From assembly GCA_025351345.1 (NCBI GenBank), contig JANXWB010000098.1, positions 1 to 48,550 of the forward strand: a DNA stretch of 48,550 nucleotides, written 5' to 3'. Of this stretch, positions 33,441 through 43,766 are shown piece after piece. The stretch's first letter is position 1. Every line of letters begins with the position of its first letter. Under the pieces are notes generated by a model. It was not told the origin of the DNA. It was given only the letters and a program-made list of their open reading frames with translations, and did not search any database. The DNA comes from Synechococcales cyanobacterium GL140_1_metabat_312 (GTDB lineage: Bacteria; Cyanobacteriota; Cyanobacteriia; Leptolyngbyales; Leptolyngbyaceae). The translations under genes were made by a program, and so were the position numbers.

Positions 33441-35186
33441 GTGGTGGTTAAGCAGTCAGTCGCAACCCAACGAGCAACAGGGGCATTCGCGCTTCTCGAT
33501 AGCTTGAAACAACACGGTGTAAAGCATATTTTTGGCTATCCCGGTGGGGCAATTTTGCCAATTTATGATGAGTTGTATAAGTTTGAAGAACGAGGCGAGC
33601 TAGAGCATTTTCTGGTGAGACACGAGCAAGGTGCCGCCCACGCTGCCGATGGCTATGCACGAGCAACAGGGGAAGTAGGGGTTTGCTTTGCCACCTCTGG
33701 ACCTGGTGCGACGAATCTAGTCACGGGAATTGCCACAGCGCATATGGATTCGATTCCGCTGTTGGTGATTACAGGCCAAGTTCCACGAGCCATGATCGGG
33801 ACCGATGGATTCCAGGAGACAGACATTTGGGGGATCACTCTGCCGATCGTCAAACATTCCTACGTTGTCCGCGATCCCCACGACATGGCCCGCATCATCG
33901 CTGAAGCCTTTCACCTATGCAGCACAGGTCGTCCTGGTCCAGTGTTAGTCGATATCCCAAAGGATGTGGGCGCAGAAGAATGTGACTATATGCCTGTGAA
34001 ACCGGGTGACGTGAAACTCTTGGGCTACAAGTCTACGATCGATGTAGATTCCCACCTTTGTACGCAGGCATTAGACTTAATCCGTGAAGCCCAGAAACCC
34101 CTCTTATATGTCGGCGGGGGCAGTATTGCCGCCCATGCTCATGATGAAATTTTACAGTTGGCCGAACGGTTTTCGCTGCCTGTAACCACCACCCTGATGG
34201 GGCTAGGAGCGTTTGATGAGCATCATCCGCTGTCCGTAGGAATGCTGGGGATGCATGGAACGGCCTATGCCAACTTTGGGGTGACGCAATGTGATTTGTT
34301 GATTGCAGTAGGGGCTAGATTTGACGATCGGGTAACAGGTCGTTTGTCGGGGTTTGCGCCGGATGCGAAGATAATTCATGTAGATATTGACCCAGCGGAA
34401 ATCGCTAAAATCCGTCGCCCGGATGTCGCAATTGTGGGAGATGTGAAGCAAGTTCTTCAGGAACTCTTAGATCAATCGAAAGATGACAAAATTGATCCTG
34501 ACCAAACTCAAGCATGGCTCGCTCAGATTGACATTTGGAAAGACGATTATCCGATGGTCGCTCCTCATTACGACGATCGACTCTCTCCTCAGGAAGTCAT
34601 TGTCGAAATTGGGTCTCAGGCTCCCCATGCCTACTACACCACGGATGTCGGCCAGCATCAAATGTGGGCCGCTCAGTTTTTGAAAAATGGTCCGCGCCGT
34701 TGGATTTCCAGTGCAGGACTAGGAACTATGGGCTTTGGGATTCCAGCAGCCATGGGAGCTAAGACGGCGGTTGGCGATGCTGAGCAGGTGATTTGTATCA
34801 GCGGGGATGCCAGTGTTCAGATGAATATTCAGGAACTTGGAACCCTCAAGCAGTATGGTATTGCCGTCAAAACTATTGTGATTAACAATGGCTGGCAGGG
34901 CATGGTCCGGCAGTGGCAGGAGCGCTTTTACGGGGAGCGATATTCTTCATCCCGAATGGAGCCGTCGATGCCCGATTTGGTGAAGCTAGCCGAGGCTTAT
35001 GGGGTGAAGGGAATGCGGGTGACGCATCCAAGTCAGTTGAAGGCAGCGATCGCGGAAATGTTGGCCCATGATGGTCCGGTGTTGATGGATATCCAGGTCC
35101 GTAAGAATGAAAACTGTTATCCCATGGTTGCGCCAGGTAAGAGTAATGATGAAATGTTAGGATTGCCTGAACCGAAATCTCGATAA
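33441..35186 (+). CDS. ilvB: Acetolactate synthase, large (catalytic) subunit
   Basis: The 581-residue protein is a thiamine-diphosphate enzyme of full length. It shows [16 protein letters not shown], the catalytic glutamate in [35 protein letters not shown], and the diphosphate-binding [39 protein letters not shown]; the usual GDG is GDA, which I have seen in cyanobacterial forms. It makes acetolactate and acetohydroxybutyrate, the first step in valine, leucine and isoleucine synthesis. Start is GTG 33441. The regulatory subunit is not in the window. A long hairpin follows at 35203-35258. Confidence 0.96.
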   Translation: MVVKQSVATQRATGAFALLDSLKQHGVKHIFGYPGGAILPIYDELYKFEERGELEHFLVRHEQGAAHAADGYARATGEVGVCFATSGPGATNLVTGIATAHMDSIPLLVITGQVPRAMIGTDGFQETDIWGITLPIVKHSYVVRDPHDMARIIAEAFHLCSTGRPGPVLVDIPKDVGAEECDYMPVKPGDVKLLGYKSTIDVDSHLCTQALDLIREAQKPLLYVGGGSIAAHAHDEILQLAERFSLPVTTTLMGLGAFDEHHPLSVGMLGMHGTAYANFGVTQCDLLIAVGARFDDRVTGRLSGFAPDAKIIHVDIDPAEIAKIRRPDVAIVGDVKQVLQELLDQSKDDKIDPDQTQAWLAQIDIWKDDYPMVAPHYDDRLSPQEVIVEIGSQAPHAYYTTDVGQHQMWAAQFLKNGPRRWISSAGLGTMGFGIPAAMGAKTAVGDAEQVICISGDASVQMNIQELGTLKQYGIAVKTIVINNGWQGMVRQWQERFYGERYSSSRMEPSMPDLVKLAEAYGVKGMRVTHPSQLKAAIAEMLAHDGPVLMDIQVRKNENCYPMVAPGKSNDEMLGLPEPKSR

Positions 35187-35202
35187 TTCTGACTTAAGAG
35201 AG

Positions 35203-35258
35203 ATCCTAATACTTGCTGCGATCGGAATTACTTCCCAATTTCAGTTAAGCATTAGGAT
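35203..35258 (+). terminator. Probable terminator of ilvB
   Basis: ATCCTAATACTT at 35203 pairs with AAGCATTAGGAT at 35247 (12 base pairs, one mismatch) over a loop of about 32 bases, followed by TTCTTTG. It is the only stem downstream of the ilvB stop. The loop is long, so efficiency is uncertain. Confidence 0.5.
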
Positions 35259-35317
35259 TTCTTTGTAGCACCTTAAATCAATTCTCTTAAACAAATCCCA
35301 ATGTGGCTATATAAAGT

Positions 35318-35767
35318 ATGACTAAGCGATTTCATACCCCAGCGACTAAGTTTTTGATTGGTTACAAAGCGGTAAGTGCGATTCTTTTGTTTTGCTTTAC
35401 CCTAGTACTGCTGTTCACTTGGCGGCGATATGAAATATTGTCTGACTATGCAGACGAAGCCCATGGACGAGCATTGACGATGATATTGTCACGGGCATTA
35501 AATATGCCGCCGAATAGGTTGGAATTTGGCTCAATTGCAGCCTTCTTATATGGAATCCTAGCGGGAGTTGAGGCTGTTGGGTTGTGGTTCCATAAAACTT
35601 GGGCAGAAGGGTTGGTATTAGTTACGGTGGCCCTAAGTTTGCCGATCGAGATATTTGAGTTGGCGCATCATATGACCGGAATTAAATGGCTAATTTTTGT
35701 GATTAACATCGTAATTTTTTGGTATGTATTAAAGCAATTTAGAGCCAACATTGCAAAGCATCATTAA
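35318..35767 (+). CDS. DUF2127-family membrane protein
   Basis: The 149-residue protein has four hydrophobic segments (about 13-31, 65-85, 92-108 and 120-140). The pattern FLIGYKAVSAILLFCFTLVLL, then GILAGVEAVGLWFHKTWAEGLVLV and PIEIFELAHH agrees with the DUF2127 family of small membrane proteins, function unknown. It is not clearly tied to either neighbour. Confidence 0.78.
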   Translation: MTKRFHTPATKFLIGYKAVSAILLFCFTLVLLFTWRRYEILSDYADEAHGRALTMILSRALNMPPNRLEFGSIAAFLYGILAGVEAVGLWFHKTWAEGLVLVTVALSLPIEIFELAHHMTGIKWLIFVINIVIFWYVLKQFRANIAKHH

Positions 35768-35811
35768 TGCTGATACAGCTTCTGTGACAGCATTTCAAGC
35801 TGGGTCTGTTA

Positions 35812-35965
35812 CAATCGGATCAAACTCAGAATATCACTTAGTTCTTCTAGTTTGAGTAAGGTAATCGTGCCCTGTAACAGCTCAATTTCGAGTTCAGCTT
35901 TTAAGTCATTGAGTTTTGGATAATTTGAGCAGGATTCCGATCGCGCAAACTCAGAATCAGTTGAT
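35812..35965 (-). pseudogene. Minus-strand coding remnant, unidentified
   Basis: On the minus strand a frame of about 50 codons ends KLNDLKAELEIELLQGTITLLKLEELSDILSLIRL then stop. It has the amphipathic helical composition of a real C-terminus but no start codon, and an in-frame stop lies just upstream. It probably is the tail of a lost gene. The family is not recognised. Confidence 0.35.
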
Positions 35966-36040
35966 TATTCAGATTCTGAGAGTTGACGTGCGCTAGGACC
36001 GATGGCCGATCGACCATCGTTAGTCATTAAAGACTTATTC

Positions 36041-38845
36041 CTATTCAGAAGCCGTAGCTTTGGCTGTAGTTTTCTTCTTTGTCGTCGCTTTAGTGGTCGT
36101 TGCTTTCTTCGCCGCCGTTTTTTTAGCCGCTACTTTTTCCACAGGTTCAGCGGCAATGTCTGCTGTTACTGTTTCTTTTTTAGCGGTTGTCTTTTTAGCT
36201 GCGGTTTTAGTCGTTGTCTTTTTGGCGGTTGTCTTGTTAGCAGTCGTTGTCGTTGCCTTTCGTCCGCCTTTTTTAGCCGTCGCAGCCTTTGCATTCAACG
36301 CTTCGATCGCCATTTCCATAGTCAACGTCTCCAAGGTTTGCCCTTCTGGAAGCGACGCGTTCACCTTACCGTGCTTGATATAGGTGCCGTAGGGTCCCTC
36401 ATAGAGATTCACGGGTTCCTCGTCTTCAGGATGCGGACCCATTTCCCTTAAGGGGGTAACCGATCGTTTTCCGCGCACTGCCTTGGGTTGAGCCAACAGT
36501 TCGAGGGCGCGTTCTAGGGTAATGGTGACAGGCTCATCGTCGCCTTTAAGCGATCGGTAATCCTTGCCAACTTTGCCCTGATCATGAACAACATACGGTC
36601 CAAAACGTCCCAAGCTCGCCTGAACCTTACAACCAGATTCCGGATGCATTCCTAGGGTTCGGGGCAGAGTGAGTAGCCCGATCGCTTGATCAAGGGTAAT
36701 GTTTTCGGGAGTTGTACCTTTAGGCAAGGACGATCGTTTGGGTTTGACTTTGCTATCTTCAGCCATTTCGCCAAGCTGAACATAAGGACCATAGTTGCCA
36801 TTTAAGACAAAAATTGCCTCGCCTGTTTCCGGATGCAGCCCAAGTTTATCCGGACCTTCAAGCTTTTGACGCAGCAACAATTCAACTTGCTCGGGGTCTA
36901 GGTCCGCAGGTGTTAATCCCTTGGGGATATTGGCTTTGATGGTCTCGCCTTCGCGATCGATTTCTAAATATGCGCCATATTTTCCAATGCGGATTTTGGC
37001 CTCTAGATTTTCCAGTTCAACGGTCTTGGCAGCGATCGGATCAATGTCGCTTTCTCGCACTTTGACCTGGGTTTCGAGGCCCAAGTCGCCCAAGTAAAAA
37101 TTCTTCAGGTAGGGCAACCATTCCACTTCACCTGTCGAAATTTCATCTAGCGTGCGCTCCATTTTTGACGTGAATCCGGTGTCTACTAAATCTGGAAAAT
37201 GGTTTTCCAGCAACGTCGTGACGGCAAAAGCGGTAAAGGTTGGCACGAGCGCATTGCCCATCGGCTGAACGTAACCGCGATCGATGATGGTGCTAATAAT
37301 GCTGGCGTAGGTACTCGGGCGACCAATGCCTTCGCTCTCTAAGGTTTTGACCAGCGAGGCTTCGGTAAAACGGGCGGGGGGCTGGGTTTCGTGACCGATC
37401 GCATCCAAATTCGCACAAATTGGATGATCGCCGTTCGCCAAGGTAGGTAGAATCACTTCTTGGTTATCGATCGCTGCATCGGGATCATCTGATCCTTCAA
37501 CATAGGCGCGGAAAAAACCAGGGAAATCAATCCGTTTTCCAGACGCTCGGAAGCCCGCATCTTCAACTTGAATTTGGACGGAAATTTGAGTCTGACGCGC
37601 ATCGGCCATTTGGGTGGCGACTGTGCGTTTCCAAATCAAATCATAAAGCTGAAATTCACGCCCTGAAAGTCCCGTTTGTTGTGGGGTTCGGAAGGTGCTG
37701 CCTGCTGGCCGGATGGCTTCATGGGCTTCCTGTGCGCCCTTGGCTTTGGTGGTGAACTGACGCGGTTGAGGGCTGAGGTAGTCGGCTCCATACATCGACT
37801 CAACACAGTCACGGGCCGCCGCGATCGCCTGTTGGGACAAATGTACGGAGTCAGTCCGCATGTAGGTGATGTAGCCATTTTCGTACAGGCTTTGAGCGGT
37901 GCGCATGGTGTCCCGCGCTGACAGACCAATTTTACGGTTAGATTCCTGTTGCAGGGTGGACGTTGTGAAAGGGGGCGAGGGTTTACGGGTGACAGGGCGT
38001 TCTTCGACGTCGGTGACGGTCCACGCCTTGCCGTCGAGTCGTGCTTGCAATGCCCGCGCTTCGTCTTCATTCAGCAGAACAACTCTGCGTCCGGCTGTCA
38101 CTTGACCCGTATTTTCATCGAAATCAGCACCAGTCGCGAGTTTCTGCCCTCCGAGGGTCATCATTTTCGCGTCAAATTCTACTGCTTTTGCCGATTTCCC
38201 TTTTCCTTCCGTTACACTCAACAGCGCTTTAAGATCCCAATAGGATCCCCGTTTGAACGCTTGCCGATCGCGCTCACGACGCACCAAAACCTTAACCGCT
38301 ACCGATTGCACCCGACCCGCTGAAAGTCCATAGGCAATTTTTTTCCACAGCAAAGGCGACAACGTATAACCCACCAACCGATCGAGAATCCGACGGGTTT
38401 CTTGGGCGCGCACGACTTTTTCATCCACATCCCGACAATCTGCAATAGCTGCTTGAATCGCTTCTTGAGTAATCTCATGGAACACCATGCGCTTAACGGG
38501 CACTTTGGGGTTCAAAACTTTTAGCAAATGCCAAGAAATACTCTCGCCTTCGCGATCTTCGTCCGTCGCCAGAAGCAGTTCATCGGCATCTTTCAAGGCA
38601 TCCTTGAGCATCTTAACGACTTTTTTCTTGTCGTCCGGAATCAAATAAATTGGATCAAAATCGCCGTAAACATCGACCCCAAGTTCCCGCACTCGTTTGT
38701 TCGTAATCTCTTTGGGAACGTCGGATGTAGACTGTGGCAGGTCGCGAATATGTCCCATGGAAGCTTCTACCCGATACCCTGCTGGAAGGTAGTTTCGGAT
38801 AGTTTTTGCTTTGGTGGGTGACTCAACAATGACAAGAGTGGACAT
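36041..38845 (-). CDS. topA: DNA topoisomerase I with long basic C-terminal tail
   Basis: The 934-residue type IA topoisomerase starts with the Toprim domain (TLVIVESPTKAKTIRNYL, then the acidic DEDREGE). The catalytic tyrosine lies in YITYMRTDSVHLS, and the strand-passage domains follow. Further on are cyanobacterial-style repeats with G-x-YG-x-Y (GKYGAYLE, GNYGPYVQLGE, GRFGPYVV, GPYGTYIKHGK) instead of zinc fingers. The last 80 residues are Lys/Ala/Thr repeats (KKTTAKK type), like histone H1 tails, and are likely a non-specific DNA-binding extension. The enzyme relaxes negative supercoils. Confidence 0.96.
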   Translation of the reverse strand: MSTLVIVESPTKAKTIRNYLPAGYRVEASMGHIRDLPQSTSDVPKEITNKRVRELGVDVYGDFDPIYLIPDDKKKVVKMLKDALKDADELLLATDEDREGESISWHLLKVLNPKVPVKRMVFHEITQEAIQAAIADCRDVDEKVVRAQETRRILDRLVGYTLSPLLWKKIAYGLSAGRVQSVAVKVLVRRERDRQAFKRGSYWDLKALLSVTEGKGKSAKAVEFDAKMMTLGGQKLATGADFDENTGQVTAGRRVVLLNEDEARALQARLDGKAWTVTDVEERPVTRKPSPPFTTSTLQQESNRKIGLSARDTMRTAQSLYENGYITYMRTDSVHLSQQAIAAARDCVESMYGADYLSPQPRQFTTKAKGAQEAHEAIRPAGSTFRTPQQTGLSGREFQLYDLIWKRTVATQMADARQTQISVQIQVEDAGFRASGKRIDFPGFFRAYVEGSDDPDAAIDNQEVILPTLANGDHPICANLDAIGHETQPPARFTEASLVKTLESEGIGRPSTYASIISTIIDRGYVQPMGNALVPTFTAFAVTTLLENHFPDLVDTGFTSKMERTLDEISTGEVEWLPYLKNFYLGDLGLETQVKVRESDIDPIAAKTVELENLEAKIRIGKYGAYLEIDREGETIKANIPKGLTPADLDPEQVELLLRQKLEGPDKLGLHPETGEAIFVLNGNYGPYVQLGEMAEDSKVKPKRSSLPKGTTPENITLDQAIGLLTLPRTLGMHPESGCKVQASLGRFGPYVVHDQGKVGKDYRSLKGDDEPVTITLERALELLAQPKAVRGKRSVTPLREMGPHPEDEEPVNLYEGPYGTYIKHGKVNASLPEGQTLETLTMEMAIEALNAKAATAKKGGRKATTTTANKTTAKKTTTKTAAKKTTAKKETVTADIAAEPVEKVAAKKTAAKKATTTKATTKKKTTAKATASE

Positions 38846-39092
38846 GAAGGTCTAGCGGGGAAGGTTGGGTGGACAGTTGAATGAATGTAGTCTTGATGGT
38901 GTCTCTGGCGCAATAAATACAGGTCTAATGATGCGGTGTCTTTTAACTTTGTACCTTATATAAACTGATGCTGCATTCATTAAAATCTTAAACCGATCGT
39001 CTGAATCTGACATGTCTCTGACCTTTCCATAAGATCGGTCGATTTGTCAAATTAGGTTTTTCCATCGCTTTTGACTCTACTGTCTATTTTGC

Positions 39093-40514
39093 CTAGCCCA
39101 ATTCGAGTTCGCCCCACTCTTTTGACCAATATTCGCACCAATGTCGAAAGTCATCACCTCGATGTTCAAAACTCCGATATTGATCAAAACTGGCACAGGC
39201 TGGGGACAATAATACTTGCAGGGTTCCAGCCTCTTGTAGGAGTGATTGCGCGAGTTGGCCCGATCGTTTCACCGCGTTTTCCATGGTTTCAACAATTTCG
39301 TATTGGGTGTAGCCGATCGACTCTAACCTCGCCGCAAACTGTTTGGCCGCAACTCCAATCAGTAAAACAGCCGCAGTTTTAGCCTTAATCATCTCTAGCC
39401 ATTCCCGATCGTCCCCTTCCTTAGGTTCGCCCCCTGCAATCAGAATTGTGGGTGTTTTCATGGAGTTCAAGCCCACAACAGCAGCATCGTAATTGGTCGC
39501 TTTACTATCATTAATAAAGTCGATTCCGGCCCAAGTCAAAATGTATTCTAAACGATGTTCGACTCCACCAAAGTTTCCGATCGCCTCAGCAATGTTCTCG
39601 TTACTGATCCCCGATATTTTTGCAGCAGCGACGGCCATTAAAAGATTTTGAAGATTATGCTTTCCAGGCATTTTCAATAGATTTACAGGCATCACTATTT
39701 CGCCTTGGAACAGAATATTCTCGTCTTCAATCCAAATTCCCATAGCGGGATTACCAATTAGATGATCTTTCCCTAAAACACTGGTCCAGCAAGCATTTGA
39801 ACGAATGGGAAAGGCTTGTGAAATTCCTATTTTCTGTAGGGCTGGATCATCGCCATTAAAGATTTGCAGGTGCGATCGGGCGAGTAATCTAGATTTCATT
39901 TCAAAGTAGTTTGTCATTGTTTTGTGACGTGCCAAATGGTCTGGTGTAAAGGTCGTCCATATTGCAATCTGTGGGGCCAATGTCGGGGCACTTTCGATTT
40001 GATAACTGCTGAGTTCGGCGATCGCAAAATCGATCGGTTGACCTTGATTTTTTAGCGCTTGATTTTGTAATGCAACCTCACAAGCAGCATAGCCAATATT
40101 TCCAAAGGCGGGTGCATTGTATCCGGCTGTGTCAAAAATGGCGGCGGTGAGAGCAGTGGTTGTGGTTTTACCGTTGGTTCCCGTGATAGCAATCCAGGGA
40201 ATGTTCATTAAGTTACGCCATGCCAGTTCCATTTCGCCGATCGTGACAATTCCCAGACTCCTAGCTTTCACTAGACTTGCGACATCCCACGGCACTCCCG
40301 GACTGACGACAATTAATTCTGGCTTCGAGGTTTCGGGGTCAAAATCATCTCCCAAGACAACGGTGATGCCCTCGGCTTCGAGTTCGGCGGCTTGGGGTTT
40401 GAGTAGAGGGCTGGTGCTACGATCGCTGAGGGTTACATCCCAGGCTTGAGATTTTAAGAGTTTTGCGGCGGCGTTTCCCGATTTGCCCAGTCCAATCACT
40501 ACTGCTTTTGCCAT
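39093..40514 (-). CDS. murD: UDP-N-acetylmuramoyl-L-alanine:D-glutamate ligase
   Basis: The 473-residue protein begins MAKAVVIGLGKSGNAAAKLL (Rossmann-like N domain) and has the Mur ligase P-loop AITGTNGKTTTT and FTPDHLARH in the central domain. FINDSKATNYDAAV and LIAGGEPKEG in the C-terminal domain are the MurD-specific blocks. It adds D-glutamate to UDP-MurNAc-L-Ala in peptidoglycan precursor synthesis in the cytoplasm. Length is normal. The gene follows topA on the same strand at 247 bases distance but is probably a separate unit. Confidence 0.96.
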   Translation of the reverse strand: MAKAVVIGLGKSGNAAAKLLKSQAWDVTLSDRSTSPLLKPQAAELEAEGITVVLGDDFDPETSKPELIVVSPGVPWDVASLVKARSLGIVTIGEMELAWRNLMNIPWIAITGTNGKTTTTALTAAIFDTAGYNAPAFGNIGYAACEVALQNQALKNQGQPIDFAIAELSSYQIESAPTLAPQIAIWTTFTPDHLARHKTMTNYFEMKSRLLARSHLQIFNGDDPALQKIGISQAFPIRSNACWTSVLGKDHLIGNPAMGIWIEDENILFQGEIVMPVNLLKMPGKHNLQNLLMAVAAAKISGISNENIAEAIGNFGGVEHRLEYILTWAGIDFINDSKATNYDAAVVGLNSMKTPTILIAGGEPKEGDDREWLEMIKAKTAAVLLIGVAAKQFAARLESIGYTQYEIVETMENAVKRSGQLAQSLLQEAGTLQVLLSPACASFDQYRSFEHRGDDFRHWCEYWSKEWGELELG

Positions 40515-40775
40515 GCCGATCGATCGCGTTAAAACACGTCCATAACTGAATCATCTGTGATTTTACTGTATCTGTGCGGCGATATTTATGGATTAAAAAA
40601 TAAGAAAACCATTCTCTATTCAGTTAGACCGATCGTCAAATTTCGAGATTATGTAGACTAAACATATTCAGATGAATCTAAGAAAGCTAGTGATTTTGGT
40701 AAACGCAGAAATTTATATATTCTCATGCCAACAGCGTTTTAATATATTCTGTGACCGATGGACTGGATTAGAACT

Positions 40776-42422
40776 ATGCTGCGACTGACTGAGATTAAAT
40801 TGCCGTTGGATCATGCTGAAGAGGAACTCCGATCGGCTATTTTGAAACGGTTGCAAATTGGCGACAGCGATCTTCTGCGAGTTGAGATTTTTAAACGCAG
40901 CTACGATGCTCGAAAAAAGGGAAATATCGTGCTGGTCTATGTGGTGGAGGTGGAGGTGAAAAACGATCGGAGCCTTCTAAAACGATTTAAGAAAAATCCA
41001 CATATTTCAGAAGCGCCGGATATGAATTATCGGCCCGTCATTAAGAATCAAAATGACACCACTAATACCACTAGTAGTCTCGACGATCGGCCCATTGTCA
41101 TCGGTATGGGTCCCTGCGGCATCTTTGCGGCATTATTATTAGCCCAAATGGGATTACGGCCTATTGTGCTGGAACGTGGAAAATCGGTGCGCGATCGGAG
41201 TGTGGATACGTTTGGCTTTTGGGTAAAAGGACGATTGAATCCAGAGTCAAATGCGCAGTATGGAGAAGGTGGAGCGGGGACATTTTCTGATGGGAAACTC
41301 TATAGCCGAGTCGGAGATCCTCAACACTATGGACGCAAAGTCTTAACTGAACTTGTGAATGCCGGAGCATCTGCCGAGATTTTGTATATCAATAAACCGC
41401 ATATTGGGACCTATCGCCTCGTGAAAATTGTGCAGCAGATGCGCCAGGAAATTGTCCGATTAGGGGGAGAAGTACGGTTTGAATCACGGGTCGTGGATAT
41501 TGCGATCGATCGAGACTCATTAGAACCTGGAGAATCTGGCCAAATGCGTGGGGTTCATTTAGCCAATGGTGAGTTTTTACCGTCCAAACATGTGGTGTTA
41601 GCGGTCGGACATAGTGCGCGGGACACCTTTGAAATGTTGTTCGATCGTGGCGTTTATATTGAAGCAAAACCATTTTCAGTCGGGTTTCGGGTCGAGCATC
41701 CTCAAGCTTTGATTGATGAATGTCGATTTGGTGAACAAGCTGGTCACGAGTTGCTCGGAGCCGCCGATTATAAATTAGTTCACCATTGTGCAAATGGTCG
41801 AGATGTCTATAGTTTTTGTATGTGTCCAGGTGGAAAAGTCGTCGCCGCTACCTCTGAACCGGGACGGTTAGTGACAAATGGGATGAGTGAATATGCTCGA
41901 AATGAATCGAATGCTAACAGCGCGATCGTAGTTGGCATCACACCAGAGGATTATCCTGGAAATCCATTAGCCGGAATTGCATTACAACGAGATTTAGAAG
42001 CAAGGGCATTTGAATTAGGCGGCGGAAATTACAATGCTCCGGGCCAATTGATTGGGGACTTTCTAGCGGGACAAGCTTCAACTGCTCTAGGCTCCGTTAT
42101 ACCGTCCTATACTCCGGGGGTTCGGCTGTGTGATTTGGGGACAAGTTTGCCAGATTTTGCAATAGAGGCATTAAAAGAAGCGATTCCGGCTTTTGAAAAA
42201 CAGATTCGCGGATTTGCTATGAATGATGCGATATTGACGGGCGTTGAAACCCGCACCTCGTCGCCGATTCGGATTAAACGAAATGATACGTTTCAGAGTT
42301 TGAATACTATGGGACTATTTCCGGCGGGCGAGGGTGCGGGTTATGCTGGAGGAATTCTATCCGCCGGAATTGATGGTATTCGAGTGGCCGAGGCGGTTGC
42401 CTTGAGTATAGTGCGCGGGTAG
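40776..42422 (+). CDS. FAD-dependent oxidoreductase (uncharacterised NAD(P)/FAD family)
   Basis: From ATG 40776 this is a 548-residue protein. The first 90 residues (LRLTEIKLPLDHAEEELRSAIL) form the small domain typical of this uncharacterised dehydrogenase family. The FAD-binding Rossmann motif is VIGMGPCGIFAALLLAQMG, followed by VLERG. NAQYGEGGAGTFSDGKLYSR and the C-terminal GLFPAGEGAGYAGGILSAGIDGI complete the FAD site. Substrate is unknown. An upstream ATG at 40758 adds six residues that do not fit the usual start. Confidence 0.88.
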   Translation: MLRLTEIKLPLDHAEEELRSAILKRLQIGDSDLLRVEIFKRSYDARKKGNIVLVYVVEVEVKNDRSLLKRFKKNPHISEAPDMNYRPVIKNQNDTTNTTSSLDDRPIVIGMGPCGIFAALLLAQMGLRPIVLERGKSVRDRSVDTFGFWVKGRLNPESNAQYGEGGAGTFSDGKLYSRVGDPQHYGRKVLTELVNAGASAEILYINKPHIGTYRLVKIVQQMRQEIVRLGGEVRFESRVVDIAIDRDSLEPGESGQMRGVHLANGEFLPSKHVVLAVGHSARDTFEMLFDRGVYIEAKPFSVGFRVEHPQALIDECRFGEQAGHELLGAADYKLVHHCANGRDVYSFCMCPGGKVVAATSEPGRLVTNGMSEYARNESNANSAIVVGITPEDYPGNPLAGIALQRDLEARAFELGGGNYNAPGQLIGDFLAGQASTALGSVIPSYTPGVRLCDLGTSLPDFAIEALKEAIPAFEKQIRGFAMNDAILTGVETRTSSPIRIKRNDTFQSLNTMGLFPAGEGAGYAGGILSAGIDGIRVAEAVALSIVRG

Positions 42423-42645
42423 GCGATCGCATCGGTTTATCAGTTAGCACAGCCGAGCAATAAAATTTTCCTAGCTAAGCTTTTTCCAGAGCAGCGTTTG
42501 AAGTTGGAATGGCGTTCTCAAAGCAGATTAGAGGTGAATTTTTGGGTGGACTGAAGTAGGATTGTAAGTATGCAATCCAATTTGAGCCTGATTGCGGTAT
42601 CAAGTCCTGAATCTATTAGCGGAAACCTTTTGAGTTTGATGTGTT

Positions 42646-43641
42646 GTGACTACGCTACAGCCACAGTTTGTATCCCCTCATCTTTCATTGCACACCGGAG
42701 GATCCGATCGTCAGCAGTTACCGTTGACGGGTGGAACCTGCTGGACGGTTGGGCGAGGCGAGGAAAATGATTTTATCTTGGGCGATCGATGGATCTCGCG
42801 GAACCACGCGATGCTTCAGAGCATGGAAACAGGTGAGGTCTACCTGATTGATTTAGGCAGCCGCAACGGATCCTTTGTCAATGGCCGTCGGGTGACCGTG
42901 CCAGTGACTTTGAGAAGCGGGGATCATCTTACTTTTGGGCAGACCGAACTCGATTTTTATGCGCCGCCGCAATGCTCCCATTTACCCTCCTCCGATGCAG
43001 AAATGCGAGATTTCACCGCAACAGCCGCCTTACATGTGCGTTGCTTGATTTCGGTATTGGTGGTAGACATTCGAGATTTTACGGTGCTGACTCGGCAGTT
43101 AGATGAACAGGTGTTGTCGGAAATGATTGGGACGTGGTTCCGCCGATCGGGCGAAATTATCCGTAAATATGGAAGCTGGGTTGATAAATATATTGGGGAT
43201 GCCATTATGGCTGTGTGGATCCATGGGAGTAATGTCGTCGGGCCAGAGGAAATGGTGCCCGTATTTGAGGCGGTCCGTGAGATTTATCAAATGACCCAAG
43301 AGCTTTCTGCCCAGTTTCCGGTCCCATTTCCCCTACGGATTGGCTCCGGAGTGAATACTGGGTTTGCGATGGTGGGAAATACGGGAAGCGACGATCGGCC
43401 TGACTATACGGCCTTAGGGGATACGGTTAATGCGGCATTCCGTCTAGAATCCGCGACCAAACAACTGGGCTGTGATGTGGCGATCGGGGAACTGACCTAC
43501 CGATCGCTAGCCCTAACCGACTGCGATCCCTTTCAGTTGCATAGCGTGGATCTAAAGGGGTATGACGTTGCTACGCGTACCCATGCCTGTTTATTTGGTG
43601 AATTGGCCACTTTTCTGACCCAGCAGGATGCTGAGAACTGA
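42646..43641 (+). CDS. Adenylate/guanylate cyclase with N-terminal FHA domain
   Basis: The 331-residue protein has an FHA phosphopeptide-binding domain at about 25-105 (VGRGEENDFILGD, ISRNHAML, DLGSRNGSFVNG) and a class III nucleotide cyclase domain at about 130-310. The cyclase metal-binding aspartates are in LVVDIRDFT and GDAIMAVW, and the dimer-interface NxxxR region in YTALGDTVNAAFRLESA. FHA-cyclase fusions in cyanobacteria make cAMP in response to protein phosphorylation or light and carbon cues. Start is GTG 42646. It is probably cytoplasmic; no membrane segment is present. Confidence 0.9.
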   Translation: MTTLQPQFVSPHLSLHTGGSDRQQLPLTGGTCWTVGRGEENDFILGDRWISRNHAMLQSMETGEVYLIDLGSRNGSFVNGRRVTVPVTLRSGDHLTFGQTELDFYAPPQCSHLPSSDAEMRDFTATAALHVRCLISVLVVDIRDFTVLTRQLDEQVLSEMIGTWFRRSGEIIRKYGSWVDKYIGDAIMAVWIHGSNVVGPEEMVPVFEAVREIYQMTQELSAQFPVPFPLRIGSGVNTGFAMVGNTGSDDRPDYTALGDTVNAAFRLESATKQLGCDVAIGELTYRSLALTDCDPFQLHSVDLKGYDVATRTHACLFGELATFLTQQDAEN

Positions 43642-43766
43642 CGAATTGAGGACATTGAGGATTAAAAGAAGGTTTCTTCTTGCAACGATGTACGCTCAGG
43701 ACCGATGATAGTTGGTAGATTTAATGCTGTGTTTTGTGACTAATTGTGTTTGGGAGGACTGATTTT

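Noticed and set aside
36002-36451. Long plus-strand frames (36002-36451 and 36060-36383) opposite the end of topA
   Set aside because: They are the complement of the Lys/Ala/Thr-rich TopA tail; low-complexity antisense frames with no family resemblance.
42570-42770. 66-residue frame overlapping the start of the FHA-cyclase gene
   Set aside because: It overlaps the FHA domain coding region in another frame and has no resemblance to known proteins.
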